Positions 1 through 8,991 of a DNA stretch of 64,000 nt are shown here, piece by piece. This DNA comes from Bacteroides finegoldii DSM 17565. GTDB taxonomy: Bacteria > Bacteroidota > Bacteroidia > Bacteroidales > Bacteroidaceae. The DNA lies in the NCBI RefSeq assembly GCF_000156195.1, contig NZ_GG688329.1, positions 88,635-152,634 on the forward strand, in the 5' to 3' direction. Below the pieces are notes generated by a model. That model made no database searches, was not told the origin of the DNA, and saw nothing but the letters and a program-made list of their open reading frames with translations. The position numbers and the translations under genes were made by a program. Numbering within the stretch: position 1 is the stretch's first letter; every line of letters starts with the position of its first letter.

Positions 1-511
1 CTGGAAATATCCTTCCTGTATTCTGACAGGTGATAATTCGACGGCCGAGTTTTATTCCGTAGCTGTGACAAACAATTTTCAGCAGGCGGACACCGGTACG
101 AAGATGATTCATTTAGGGAAGAATACCCGTAGTACGATTGTAAGTAAAGGTATCTCTGCCGGACATAGCGAGAACTCCTATCGCGGGTTGGTGCGTGTGG
201 CGGAAAAAGCGGATAATGCCCGTAACTACAGTCAGTGTGACTCGCTGTTGCTGGGGGATAAATGCGGTGCGCATACGTTCCCGTATATGGACATTCACAA
301 TGAGACGGCGGTAGTGGAGCATGAAGCTACGACGAGCAAGATCAGTGAAGATCAGATTTTCTATTGCAATCAGCGTGGTATCCCGACAGAAGACGCTATC
401 GGGCTGATTGTGAACGGATATGCGAAAGAAGTATTGAATAAGCTTCCGATGGAATTTGCGGTAGAAGCACAGAAGTTGCTTACTATTTCGTTGGAAGGAA
501 GCGTAGGATAA
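1..511 (+). CDS. sufB: SufB, Fe-S cluster scaffold subunit (3' part only)
   Basis: This is the C-terminal part (about 169 codons) of SufB; the window begins inside the gene, with the reading frame open from base 2. SufB is the scaffold subunit of the cytosolic SufBC2D complex, on which sulfur delivered by the cysteine desulfurase is assembled into Fe-S clusters. The visible part has features typical of the SufB beta-helix core and C-terminal helices, including GDNSTAEFYSVAV, KMIHLGKNTRS and the tail motif CNQRGIPTEDAIGLIVNGY. The sufC start lies 19 bases downstream, so both belong to one operon with sufD and sufS. The identification is secure because of the sequence and the suf context; nothing can be said about its start or promoter. 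Confidence 0.95.
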   Translation, partial: WKYPSCILTGDNSTAEFYSVAVTNNFQQADTGTKMIHLGKNTRSTIVSKGISAGHSENSYRGLVRVAEKADNARNYSQCDSLLLGDKCGAHTFPYMDIHNETAVVEHEATTSKISEDQIFYCNQRGIPTEDAIGLIVNGYAKEVLNKLPMEFAVEAQKLLTISLEGSVG

Positions 512-530
512 ATGAATTTTAATCAAGATT

Positions 531-1283
531 ATGTTAGAGATAAAAGACCTGCATGCCAGCATCAATGGCAAAGAGATATTGAAAGGCATTAACCTGACGG
601 TAAAGCCGGGCGAAGTACACGCGATTATGGGACCGAACGGTTCCGGTAAAAGTACGCTTTCCTCCGTATTGGTGGGTAATCCTGCTTTTGAGGTAACGAA
701 AGGTTCGGTTACTTTTTATGGAAAGAATCTGTTAGAACTGAGTCCGGAAGACCGCAGTCATGAGGGTATTTTCCTTAGTTTCCAGTATCCGGTAGAGATT
801 CCGGGTGTGAGCATGGTAAACTTTATGCGTGCTGCTGTGAATGAACAACGCAAATATAAAGGTCTGCCTGCACTGACCGCCAGTGAGTTTTTGAAACTGA
901 TGCGCGAGAAACGTGCGGTTGTTGAACTGGACAATAAGCTCGCTAACCGTTCGGTGAACGAAGGTTTCTCCGGTGGAGAGAAGAAACGGAACGAGATTTT
1001 CCAGATGGCAATGCTGGAACCGCGTTTGAGCATTCTCGATGAAACGGATTCCGGTTTGGACATCGATGCGCTCCGTATTGTGGCCGAAGGGGTAAATAAA
1101 CTGAAGACTCCCGAAACCAGTACGATTGTCATCACCCACTACCAACGTTTGCTCGATTATATCAAACCGGATATTGTGCATGTGCTTTACAAAGGTCGTA
1201 TCGTGAAAACTGCCGGACCGGAACTTGCTCTGGAATTGGAAGATAAAGGTTATGACTGGATTAAGAAAGAAGTAGGAGAATGA
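531..1283 (+). CDS. sufC: SufC, Fe-S assembly ATPase
   Basis: A 250-residue ABC-type ATPase, the usual length for SufC, which drives conformational change of the SufBC2D scaffold and is not a membrane transporter. The Walker A motif GPNGSGKS is at residues 34-41, the ABC signature FSGGEKKR at about 146-153, and the Walker B/D-loop stretch LSILDETDSGLD at about 166-177. SufC proteins typically have ETDSGLD here, as seen. It lies between sufB and sufD, and its stop codon overlaps the sufD start by 4 bp (ATGA), which suggests coupled translation. No membrane partner gene is nearby, in agreement with a Suf role. Confidence 0.97.
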   Translation: MLEIKDLHASINGKEILKGINLTVKPGEVHAIMGPNGSGKSTLSSVLVGNPAFEVTKGSVTFYGKNLLELSPEDRSHEGIFLSFQYPVEIPGVSMVNFMRAAVNEQRKYKGLPALTASEFLKLMREKRAVVELDNKLANRSVNEGFSGGEKKRNEIFQMAMLEPRLSILDETDSGLDIDALRIVAEGVNKLKTPETSTIVITHYQRLLDYIKPDIVHVLYKGRIVKTAGPELALELEDKGYDWIKKEVGE

Positions 1284-2629
1284 CGATGAATGCTGAACAA
1301 CAATACATAGATCTCTTCTCACAAACGGAAGCCATGATCTGCAAACATAGCGCTGAGGTGTTAAATGCCCCTCGTGCTGCTGCTTTTGCCGATTTTGAGC
1401 GAATCGGATTTCCGACCCGTAAGATGGAGAAGTACAAATATACGGATGTAAGCAAGTATTTTGAACCGGATTTCGGTCTGAATCTGAACCGTCTTGCTAT
1501 TCCGGTCAATCCGTATGAGGTGTTTAAGTGCGATGTTCCGAACATGAGCACAGCTCTTTATTTTGTGGTCAATGACGCATTCTATAATAAGGCACTCCCT
1601 AAAACCCATTTACCGGAGGGCGTTATTTTCGGTAGCCTGAAAGAGGTGGCCGAACAGTATCCGGAGTTGGTGAAGAAGTATTATGGTAAGTTGGCGGATA
1701 CCTCCAAAGATGGTGTGACAGCTTTTAATACGACTTTTGCACAGGATGGTGTTATCTTCTATGTGCCGAAGAATGTGGTTGTGGAAAAACCTATTCAGTT
1801 GGTGAACATCCTGCGTGCGGATGTCAACTTTATGGTCAATCGCCGTGTGCTGATTATTCTGGAAGACGGTGCGCAGGCACGTTTATTGCTTTGCGACCAT
1901 GCAATGGATAACGTGAATTTCCTGGCAACGCAGGTGATTGAGGTTTTTGCCGGAGAGAATGTGGTATTCGATATGTATGAGTTGGAAGAGACACATACCA
2001 GCACGGTGCGTTTCAGCAACCTGTATGTGAAGCAGGAAGCGAACAGCAATGTACATCTGAATGGCATGACGTTGCATAACGGTACAACCCGTAATACAAC
2101 CGAAGTGTTGTTGGCAGGCGAGGGAGCTGAAATAAATCTTTGCGGCATGGCTATCGCTGATAAGAACCAGCATGTGGATAACAACACGAGTATTGACCAT
2201 GCAGTGCCCAACTGTACGAGTAATGAGCTGTTTAAATACGTGCTCGATGATCAAGCGGTAGGTGCTTTTGCCGGGTTGGTACTGGTGCGTCCTGATGCGC
2301 AGCATACAAGTTCCCAGCAAACCAACCGTAATCTTTGCGCCACCCGTGATGCGCGGATGTATACACAGCCCCAGTTGGAGATTTATGCGGACGACGTGAA
2401 GTGTTCGCACGGAGCGACAGTGGGACAGCTTGATGAAAATGCGTTGTTCTATATGCGTGCACGTGGAATTGCGGAGAAAGAAGCGCGGTTGCTGTTGATG
2501 TTTGCATTTGTCAATGAAGTGATTGATACGATTCGTCTGGATGCGTTGAAGGACCGCCTTCATCTGTTGGTGGAAAAACGCTTCCGTGGTGAGTTGAACA
2601 GATGTCAGGGATGTGCAATCTGTAAATGA
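1280..2629 (+). CDS. sufD: SufD, Fe-S scaffold partner subunit
   Basis: A 449-residue SufB/SufD-family protein that pairs with SufB in the SufBC2D scaffold complex. The N-terminal third carries the motif GFPTRKMEKYKYTDVSKYF, typical of SufD, followed by the beta-helix core (residues about 150-380, e.g. LFKYVLDDQAVGAFAGLV and the motif ADDVKCSHGATVGQLDENALFYMRARG broken over about residues 374-400). The start at 1280 overlaps sufC by 4 bp; a second ATG lies two codons downstream at 1286 and could be the true start. The 3' end overlaps the sufS start by 4 bp, so sufC-sufD-sufS are tightly coupled. Confidence 0.96.
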   Translation: MTMNAEQQYIDLFSQTEAMICKHSAEVLNAPRAAAFADFERIGFPTRKMEKYKYTDVSKYFEPDFGLNLNRLAIPVNPYEVFKCDVPNMSTALYFVVNDAFYNKALPKTHLPEGVIFGSLKEVAEQYPELVKKYYGKLADTSKDGVTAFNTTFAQDGVIFYVPKNVVVEKPIQLVNILRADVNFMVNRRVLIILEDGAQARLLLCDHAMDNVNFLATQVIEVFAGENVVFDMYELEETHTSTVRFSNLYVKQEANSNVHLNGMTLHNGTTRNTTEVLLAGEGAEINLCGMAIADKNQHVDNNTSIDHAVPNCTSNELFKYVLDDQAVGAFAGLVLVRPDAQHTSSQQTNRNLCATRDARMYTQPQLEIYADDVKCSHGATVGQLDENALFYMRARGIAEKEARLLLMFAFVNEVIDTIRLDALKDRLHLLVEKRFRGELNRCQGCAICK

Positions 2630-3849
2630 ACATAAAAATGGATATTCAAAAGATACGTGAGGATTTTCCGATCTTGAGCCGTACGGTTTATGGTAAGCCT
2701 TTGGTTTATTTCGACAACGGTGCGACGACGCAGAAGCCTCGTCTGGTGGTCGATTCGTTGGTAGATGAATATTACTCCGTGAATGCAAATGTGCATCGCG
2801 GCGTACATTATCTCTCTCAACAGGCTACGGAACTGCATGAAGCTTCTCGTGAGACGGTACGTCAGTTTATTAATGCCCGTACTACTAACGAAGTGATCTT
2901 CACTCGGGGAACAACGGAAAGCATTAACCTGCTTGTCTCCAGTTTCGGTGATGAATTTATGGAAGAAGGAGATGAAGTTATCCTTTCGGTGATGGAACAT
3001 CACAGCAATATCGTTCCCTGGCAGTTGTTGGCAGCCCGCAAAGGTATTGCCATCAAAGTAATCCCGATGAACGATAAAGGTGAGCTATTGTTGGATGAAT
3101 ATGAGAAACTCTTCTCCGAACGTACTAAAATTGTCAGTGTAGTCCAGGTTTCCAATGTCTTGGGCACTGTGAATCCGGTCAAGGAAATGATTGCGACAGC
3201 ACATGCCCATGGTGTGCCTTTCCTGGTAGATGCTGCCCAGTCCATTCCTCACATGAAGGTGGACGTGCAGGATTTGGGAGCCGATTTTCTAGTGTTCTCT
3301 GCCCATAAGATATACGGACCGACAGGAGTCGGCGTGCTGTATGGAAAAGAAGAGTGGTTGGACCGTCTGCCGCCTTATCAAGGAGGAGGAGAGATGATTC
3401 AGCATGTCTCTTTCGAGAAAACGACGTTTAATGAACTTCCTTTCAAATTTGAAGCCGGCACACCGGATTATATCGGTACGACCGGATTGGCGAAAGCCCT
3501 TGATTATGTGAACGGTATCGGCATGGAACGGATTGCGGATCACGAACATGAACTGACTAATTACGCTTTGCGACGATTGAAGGAAATTCCCGATATGCGT
3601 ATATTCGGTGAAGCTTCCGACAGGGGAGCTGTAATTTCTTTCCTGGTAGGTAATATTCATCACTTTGACTTAGGGACGTTATTAGACCGTTTGGGTATCG
3701 CTGTCCGCACAGGACATCATTGTGCACAACCTTTGATGCAGCGACTTGGCATTGAAGGTACCGTCAGAGCTTCGTTTGCTATGTACAATACGAAAGCTGA
3801 AGTAGATGCATTGGTGGCAGGAATCGAACGTGTCAGCCGTATGTTTTAG
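2626..3849 (+). CDS. sufS: SufS-type cysteine desulfurase
   Basis: A 407-residue group II, PLP-dependent cysteine desulfurase that releases sulfur from cysteine as a persulfide for SufB. The N-terminal motif YFDNGATTQKP is typical of the family. The PLP lysine is K228 in SAHKIYGPTG, and the persulfide cysteine is C366 in RTGHHCAQP, in the short-loop form found in SufS/CsdA enzymes. The start at 2626 overlaps sufD by 4 bp; an in-frame ATG at 2638 (MDIQKIRED) would remove four residues and may be the real start. No separate sufE or sufU gene follows; the gene is closed by a terminator 29 bases after the stop. Confidence 0.96.
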   Translation: MNIKMDIQKIREDFPILSRTVYGKPLVYFDNGATTQKPRLVVDSLVDEYYSVNANVHRGVHYLSQQATELHEASRETVRQFINARTTNEVIFTRGTTESINLLVSSFGDEFMEEGDEVILSVMEHHSNIVPWQLLAARKGIAIKVIPMNDKGELLLDEYEKLFSERTKIVSVVQVSNVLGTVNPVKEMIATAHAHGVPFLVDAAQSIPHMKVDVQDLGADFLVFSAHKIYGPTGVGVLYGKEEWLDRLPPYQGGGEMIQHVSFEKTTFNELPFKFEAGTPDYIGTTGLAKALDYVNGIGMERIADHEHELTNYALRRLKEIPDMRIFGEASDRGAVISFLVGNIHHFDLGTLLDRLGIAVRTGHHCAQPLMQRLGIEGTVRASFAMYNTKAEVDALVAGIERVSRMF

Positions 3850-3877
3850 TCCATAAAACAAAATAGTCTCATATATT

Positions 3878-3914
3878 AAATCGCTGTTCCTTGAAGGAAT
3901 GGCGATTTTTTTAT
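3878..3914 (+). terminator. Terminator of the suf operon
   Basis: The arms AAATCGCTGTTCC (3878-3890) and GGAATGGCGATTT (3896-3908) pair over 13 positions with two G-U wobbles, with a 5-base loop, and are followed by a T run. This is a standard intrinsic terminator placed 29 bases after the sufS stop. Confidence 0.9.
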
Positions 3915-3929
3915 TCTTTAACTAAAAAA

Positions 3930-4195
3930 AGTTCCCTCCGAGTGCAGTTATTTGGAGTTTGATGCGTCTAATATATAAAACGAATATTTGGAGGGTCGTG
4001 AGACTATGCTTATATTATAAATTCTCTCTCTTTAACATTAATGGCAGCTATATCGTAAAATACATACGGTATAGCTGCAACTTTTTCATGGACACTGCTA
4101 TTCATCCCTTTTTGATTTTCTTTCTTTTTTACTTGCTTTTTTCGATTGATTTCCATATTTTTAGCGGTTGTAAACCCTTTAATAATTTTGGATCT
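3930..4195 (+). promoter_or_regulatory. Structured leader upstream of hppA
   Basis: This stretch of about 265 bases between the suf terminator and the hppA start has no supported gene. It holds a potential long-range pairing of CCCTCC (about 3932-3938) with GGAGGG (about 3991-3996). It also holds a strong hairpin with arms GCAGCTATATCGTA (4044-4057) and TACGGTATAGCTGC (4065-4078), one wobble and a 7-base loop, followed by AACTTTTTC, so it resembles an intrinsic terminator inside the leader. This could be a conditional attenuator, or a second terminator for read-through from suf. I do not recognise a known riboswitch class. The frame of hppA is open through this region, but the hairpin and the lack of family similarity argue that it is not translated. 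Confidence 0.45.
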
Positions 4196-6400
4196 ATGGA
4201 TGACATTCTTTTCTGGCTGGTTCCGGTCGCTTCCGTGTTGGCCCTCTGTTTTGCCTATTACTTTCATAAGCAAATGATGAAAGAGAGTGAGGGTACACCT
4301 CAAATGATAAAGATAGCTGCCGCTGTGCGCAAGGGAGCTATGTCTTATTTGAAACAACAGTACAAAATAGTAGGTTGCGTATTCTTGGGATTGGTGATTT
4401 TGTTTTCGATTATGGCATACGGCTTCCACGTACAAAACGCATGGGTTCCCATTGCCTTCCTGACAGGTGGTTTCTTCTCCGGTCTTTCCGGTTTTCTTGG
4501 AATGAAAACGGCTACTTACGCTTCGGCACGTACCGCTAATGCAGCTCGCAATTCACTGAATGCGGGGTTAAGAATCGCTTTCCGGAGCGGTGCGGTGATG
4601 GGGCTCGTAGTTGTCGGTCTAGGTTTACTTGATATTTCCTTTTGGTATCTGTTGCTGAATGCGGTGATTCCTGCTGATGCACTGACACCTACTCATAAAC
4701 TCTGTGTGATTACCACTACCATGCTTACTTTTGGGATGGGAGCTTCGACGCAGGCGCTTTTTGCCCGTGTGGGCGGAGGTATCTATACGAAGGCTGCCGA
4801 TGTCGGGGCTGACCTGGTAGGTAAGGTAGAAGCCGGAATCCCGGAAGATGATCCTCGCAATCCGGCTACTATTGCCGATAATGTCGGTGACAATGTCGGT
4901 GATGTGGCAGGTATGGGAGCTGATTTATACGAATCCTATTGCGGCTCTATTCTGGCAACGGCTGCGCTGGGTGCTGCCGCCTTTATCCATTCGGCGGATA
5001 CGGCAATGCAGTTTAAGGCAGTGATTGCGCCTATGCTGATTGCAGCTGTCGGAATCATTCTTTCTATTATAGGTATATTCGCTGTCCGTACTAAAGAGAA
5101 TGCGACGATGAAAGATTTGCTTGGCTCATTGGCATTTGGGACAAATCTTAGTTCGGTACTTATTGTTGTTGCCACTTTTTTGATACTATGGCTTTTGCAG
5201 TTGGATAATTGGATTTTGATTTCTTGTGCCGTAGTAGTCGGCCTGCTGGTCGGCATTGTCATCGGACGTTCTACGGAATATTACACCTCCCAATCCTATC
5301 GTCCTACACAAAAGTTGAGCGAGAGCGGTAAGACGGGACCTGCGACTGTCATTATTTCCGGTATAGGGTTGGGTATGCTTTCTACAGCAATTCCCGTAAT
5401 TGCTGTGGTGGTTGGTATCATTGCTTCTTATCTGCTGGCTTCCGGTGGTGATTTCACTAATGTCGGAATGGGATTGTACGGAATCGGCATTGCGGCTGTC
5501 GGCATGCTTTCTACGTTGGGCATTACGTTGGCGACCGATGCTTACGGTCCGATTGCGGATAATGCAGGTGGTAATGCCGAGATGTCCGGGCTAGGCGCTG
5601 AGGTCCGTAAGCGTACTGATGCGCTCGACTCGTTGGGAAATACGACTGCGGCTACCGGTAAAGGTTTTGCGATAGGTTCTGCGGCACTGACCGGCTTGGC
5701 TTTGCTGGCTTCTTATATTGAAGAAATACGAATCGGCTTGACACGTCTTGGAAGCGTGGAGCTTACTTTCCCGGATGGTGGAACTGTCAGTGTGGCAAAT
5801 GCCACATTTGTAGATTTCATGAATTATTATGAAGTAAACCTGATGAACCCGAAAGTCCTTTCAGGTATGTTCCTTGGCTCGATGATGGCTTTCCTGTTCT
5901 GTGGACTGACAATGAACGCTGTTGGGCGTGCGGCGGGACACATGGTAGATGAGGTGCGTCGGCAGTTCCGTGAGATTAAAGGTATTCTGACAGGAGAGGC
6001 GGAGCCGGATTACGAACGTTGTGTTGCCATCTCTACGAAAGGCGCTCAACGGGAAATGGTTGTTCCCTCCTTGATTGCCATTATCGCTCCTATCTTTACC
6101 GGGCTCATCTTTGGCGTTCCCGGTGTGCTTGGGTTGTTGATTGGCGGTTTAAGTAGTGGCTTTGTATTGGCTATTTTTATGGCTAATGCCGGAGGAGCAT
6201 GGGATAACGCAAAGAAATATGTGGAAGAAGGTAACTTCGGTGGAAAGGGAAGTGAGGTTCACAAGGCGACGGTAGTGGGTGACACGGTGGGTGACCCCTT
6301 TAAGGATACGTCCGGTCCGAGCTTGAATATTTTGATAAAGCTTATGAGTATGGTAGCTATTGTGATGGCAGGGCTTACTGTTGCTTGGAGCTTATTTTAA
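4196..6400 (+). CDS. hppA: Membrane pyrophosphatase, K+-dependent, Na+/H+ pumping type
   Basis: A 734-residue integral membrane pyrophosphatase that couples PPi hydrolysis to cation export across the inner membrane. It is very hydrophobic, with the roughly 16 membrane segments of the family. The substrate-binding region has DVGADLVGKVE and the two DN-rich motifs PATIADNVGDNVGDVAG; the second conserved region is TDAYGPIADNAGGNAEMSG, and the third is GDTVGDPFKDTSGPSLNIL near the C-terminus. The motif GNTTAATGKG has alanine where K+-independent enzymes have lysine, so K+ dependence is predicted. A Bacteroides vulgatus enzyme of this group has been reported to move both Na+ and H+ (from memory). 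The start is placed at MDDILFW; an upstream extension of 79 codons is open but unlike the family and crosses a hairpin. Confidence 0.93.
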   Translation: MDDILFWLVPVASVLALCFAYYFHKQMMKESEGTPQMIKIAAAVRKGAMSYLKQQYKIVGCVFLGLVILFSIMAYGFHVQNAWVPIAFLTGGFFSGLSGFLGMKTATYASARTANAARNSLNAGLRIAFRSGAVMGLVVVGLGLLDISFWYLLLNAVIPADALTPTHKLCVITTTMLTFGMGASTQALFARVGGGIYTKAADVGADLVGKVEAGIPEDDPRNPATIADNVGDNVGDVAGMGADLYESYCGSILATAALGAAAFIHSADTAMQFKAVIAPMLIAAVGIILSIIGIFAVRTKENATMKDLLGSLAFGTNLSSVLIVVATFLILWLLQLDNWILISCAVVVGLLVGIVIGRSTEYYTSQSYRPTQKLSESGKTGPATVIISGIGLGMLSTAIPVIAVVVGIIASYLLASGGDFTNVGMGLYGIGIAAVGMLSTLGITLATDAYGPIADNAGGNAEMSGLGAEVRKRTDALDSLGNTTAATGKGFAIGSAALTGLALLASYIEEIRIGLTRLGSVELTFPDGGTVSVANATFVDFMNYYEVNLMNPKVLSGMFLGSMMAFLFCGLTMNAVGRAAGHMVDEVRRQFREIKGILTGEAEPDYERCVAISTKGAQREMVVPSLIAIIAPIFTGLIFGVPGVLGLLIGGLSSGFVLAIFMANAGGAWDNAKKYVEEGNFGGKGSEVHKATVVGDTVGDPFKDTSGPSLNILIKLMSMVAIVMAGLTVAWSLF

Positions 6401-6420
6401 AAAGTGAGAAATAAGGAAGA

Positions 6421-6452
6421 AAAAGGAGGCGAAATACGGTCTCCTTTTTTAT
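6421..6452 (+). terminator. Terminator after hppA
   Basis: The arms AAAAGGAG (6421-6428) and CTCCTTTT (6441-6448) enclose a 12-base loop and run into a T tract. It lies 20 bases after the hppA stop and before rnhB. Confidence 0.8.
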
Positions 6453-6488
6453 TTCGTTTAATTTTGCAGCTAAATAAAAACGATAAAG

Positions 6489-7091
6489 ATGTTATTACCT
6501 TATTTAAATGAGAATCTGATTGAAGCAGGATGCGATGAGGCCGGTCGTGGCTGCCTGGCAGGAGCGGTATATGCTGCTGCGGTTATTCTTCCGGGAGATT
6601 TTAAGAATGAGTTGTTGAATGATTCCAAACAACTGACGGAAAAACAGCGTTATGCATTGCGTGAGGTCATACAACGGGAAGCGGTGGCTTGGGCGGTTGG
6701 TGTTGTCTCACCGGAAGAAATTGATGAGCTAAATATTTTGCGCGCTTCTTTCCTGGCCATGCATCGTGCCGTTGATCAATTGGCTATTCGTCCCCAACAT
6801 TTGCTGATCGATGGAAACCGTTTTAATAAATATCCCGGCATTCCTCATACAACGATTGTGAAAGGGGATGGAAAGTATCTTTCAATAGCGGCCGCATCTA
6901 TATTGGCAAAGACATACAGAGATGATTATATGAATCGTCTTCATGAGGAGTTCCCTTATTATGATTGGGATCACAATAAAGGCTACCCGACTAAAAAGCA
7001 CCGCGCGGCTATTGCCGAACGGGGAACGACTCCTTACCATCGAATGACCTTCAATTTGTTGGGAGATGGACAACTGACTTTAGGTTTTTAA
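6489..7091 (+). CDS. rnhB: Ribonuclease HII
   Basis: A 200-residue RNase HII, which cuts RNA in RNA-DNA hybrids and removes single ribonucleotides from DNA. The N-terminal catalytic motif AGCDEAGRGCLAGAV supplies the first Asp and Glu; LLIDGNRF supplies the third acidic residue (near residue 103), and KGDGKYLSIAAASILAK is the conserved substrate-binding and helix region. The C-terminal GYPTKKH and TPYHRMTF segments are also typical. The length is normal. A TAATTTTG sequence at 6459-6466, just after the hppA terminator, may be its own -7 element. Confidence 0.96.
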   Translation: MLLPYLNENLIEAGCDEAGRGCLAGAVYAAAVILPGDFKNELLNDSKQLTEKQRYALREVIQREAVAWAVGVVSPEEIDELNILRASFLAMHRAVDQLAIRPQHLLIDGNRFNKYPGIPHTTIVKGDGKYLSIAAASILAKTYRDDYMNRLHEEFPYYDWDHNKGYPTKKHRAAIAERGTTPYHRMTFNLLGDGQLTLGF

Positions 7092-7232
7092 ATCAGTTTG
7101 GGCTTCTTCTATTCTCATCCGTTCTACATTTTTTTGCAGAATAGACACGTTTTTGTTATGTATAACCGCAAAAATGTTCTATTTAGGCTAAAAAGCTGTT
7201 GATTAGTGCTTTTATTTGTTATTGAAATACTA

Positions 7233-7240
7233 TATATTTG
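7233..7240 (+). promoter_or_regulatory. -7 promoter element for the DUF5723 gene
   Basis: TATATTTG matches the Bacteroides -7 consensus TAnnTTTG and predicts transcription from about 7247. A TTTG at 7215-7218 is closer than the usual 19-20 bases, so the -33 part is uncertain. The element overlaps a possible upstream start codon at 7238, which supports the ATG at 7274 as the real start. Confidence 0.5.
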
Positions 7241-7273
7241 CAAACAATAACAAGGATTAAAAAGTATAAAATC

Positions 7274-8818
7274 ATGGCAACGAACAAGCTACTTTCTTTT
7301 ATGAAGCTCATTGGGATGACCTTCATTATGACAATTATTACTCTTCCTGCGAATGCGCAGTTCTTACGTACTTCTTATTTTATGGAAGGTACACACTATC
7401 GTCAGCAATTGAATCCCGCTTTGACACCGACGAAAGGATTTATTAATCTTCCGGTGATAGGTGCCGTCAATGCAACGGTTGGTTCTACTTCATTAGGTTA
7501 TCAGGATATTATTGATATTATAGACGACGGTGGTGATTTTTATACCAAACCAGATTTCATGAACCGTTTGAAAGATAATAATACGCTGAATGTGAATTTC
7601 AGTACTGAAATCCTTTCTGCTGGATGGTATAAAGGAAAGAACTTCTGGTCATTCAATATTGGTCTTCGTACAGATATTGGTGCTAATTTGACCAAATCAA
7701 TGTTTACGTTCCTAAATCAGATGGAGACAATAGAAGACAATTGGAGAAATAGCAACTATGATATTAGTGGTCAGCAATTGAATATCAATGCTTATACAGA
7801 AATAGGTTTAGGACTTTCCCGCCAGATTAATAGTCGTTTGACTGTTGGTGCTAGAGTAAAGGCTTTATTAGGTATTGGTAATATGGAATTGAAGCTTAAT
7901 AGAATAGCAATGAGTGCTAATCTACCTACTGACCAACAAATAAATGAATGGTCTAATGATAGCTATTGGAGTGGCTCTTTGGGGGAGATTGAAACAAAAG
8001 CTAAAGACTTGAAAGCAAAGTTTGATAACTATCATGCAAACCTCACTGTTGGTGCCGAGCTTAAGAGTTCTTTCAAAGGTTTAGAATTAAAAGAAGAAGA
8101 GGGTAAAGATTATGTAACTGATTTTGACTTTGATAGTGGAAATTTAGGTATAGCTGGTTATGGTTTTGGCATTGATTTAGGTGCGTCTTATAAAATTCTG
8201 GATAATTTGACTGTATCTGCTTCTATTCTCGATTTAGGTTTTATTTCTTGGTCTAAATCAAGTACAAAGATTGCATCTGCTAATCCGGATCCAATCAATA
8301 TTAAAGGAAGTACTTATGCAGATATGATTAATATAACTGACCCACAAAATAGTGTTAAGGGTGCATTGAATCAGCTACAGAATGATACTGAAAATTATAT
8401 GGATCTTGTGACGCAAGGTGATGTGCTTAACTATGATATGTTGCAGCTCGAAGTAGGTGAAGCTAAAGAATCTCGGAAATCTCGTCTTGCTTCTACTTTA
8501 GTATTAGGTGCAGAATACGGTTTCTTCAATAATAAATTGGCTGTTGGTGTATTGTCAACAACTCGTTTTGTACAACCAGATGCCCTTACTGAATTGACAT
8601 TGTCAGCAAACTATCGTCCGAAGAGTTGGTTTAACGTAGCGCTTAGTTATTCGGCTATTCAGTCAGCAGGTAAGTCTTTCGGACTTGGTTTGAAATTGGG
8701 ACCGATCTTTCTTGGAACTGACTATATGTTCTTAGGAAAGAACTCAAACTCAGTTAATGGATTTATCGGAGTTTCTATTCCATTGAATAAAAGAAAAGCT
8801 TGCTGTAAACAAGGATAA
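7274..8818 (+). CDS. DUF5723-family outer-membrane protein
   Basis: A 514-residue exported protein of the Bacteroidota family DUF5723, of unknown function. It has a signal peptide (residues about 1-30, cleavage after PANAQ), then QFLRTSYFMEGTHYRQQLNPAL, typical of the family, broken here by alternating hydrophobic and polar strands through to the end, as in an outer-membrane beta-barrel related to the FadL/PorV-like group. The C-terminus ends IPLNKRKACCKQG, an unusual cysteine-containing tail. The start at 7274 (MATNKLL) is preferred because an upstream in-frame start would lie inside the promoter. It stands alone, with its own promoter and a strong terminator. Its base composition is visibly more AT-rich than gpmI or gyrB. 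Confidence 0.75.
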   Translation: MATNKLLSFMKLIGMTFIMTIITLPANAQFLRTSYFMEGTHYRQQLNPALTPTKGFINLPVIGAVNATVGSTSLGYQDIIDIIDDGGDFYTKPDFMNRLKDNNTLNVNFSTEILSAGWYKGKNFWSFNIGLRTDIGANLTKSMFTFLNQMETIEDNWRNSNYDISGQQLNINAYTEIGLGLSRQINSRLTVGARVKALLGIGNMELKLNRIAMSANLPTDQQINEWSNDSYWSGSLGEIETKAKDLKAKFDNYHANLTVGAELKSSFKGLELKEEEGKDYVTDFDFDSGNLGIAGYGFGIDLGASYKILDNLTVSASILDLGFISWSKSSTKIASANPDPINIKGSTYADMINITDPQNSVKGALNQLQNDTENYMDLVTQGDVLNYDMLQLEVGEAKESRKSRLASTLVLGAEYGFFNNKLAVGVLSTTRFVQPDALTELTLSANYRPKSWFNVALSYSAIQSAGKSFGLGLKLGPIFLGTDYMFLGKNSNSVNGFIGVSIPLNKRKACCKQG

Positions 8819-8881
8819 AAAATAATTTCTCTCTCTATTCTCTTTTTATTAATTTCTCTAGAAGAAAAAACGTATAATGTG

Positions 8882-8929
8882 CAGCTTGTCGCTTATGGTT
8901 TATATAAGATGACAAGCTGTTTTTATTTT
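8882..8929 (+). terminator. Terminator after the DUF5723 gene
   Basis: The 9-bp arms CAGCTTGTC (8882-8890) and GACAAGCTG (8911-8919), with further AT pairing in the loop, are followed by TTTTTATTTT. There is no T run on the other strand, so it serves the + strand gene only. Confidence 0.88.
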
Positions 8930-8991
8930 GCAGGTTTGGACGACCTCAATTATGTGGAGTAGTATTCCATACAAGAGGTTCTGAGTTGAAT

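Noticed and set aside
3959..4195. 79-codon N-terminal extension of hppA
   Set aside because: Open frame only by chance: it crosses a strong terminator-like hairpin, resembles no family member, and the usual start MDDILFW lies at 4196.
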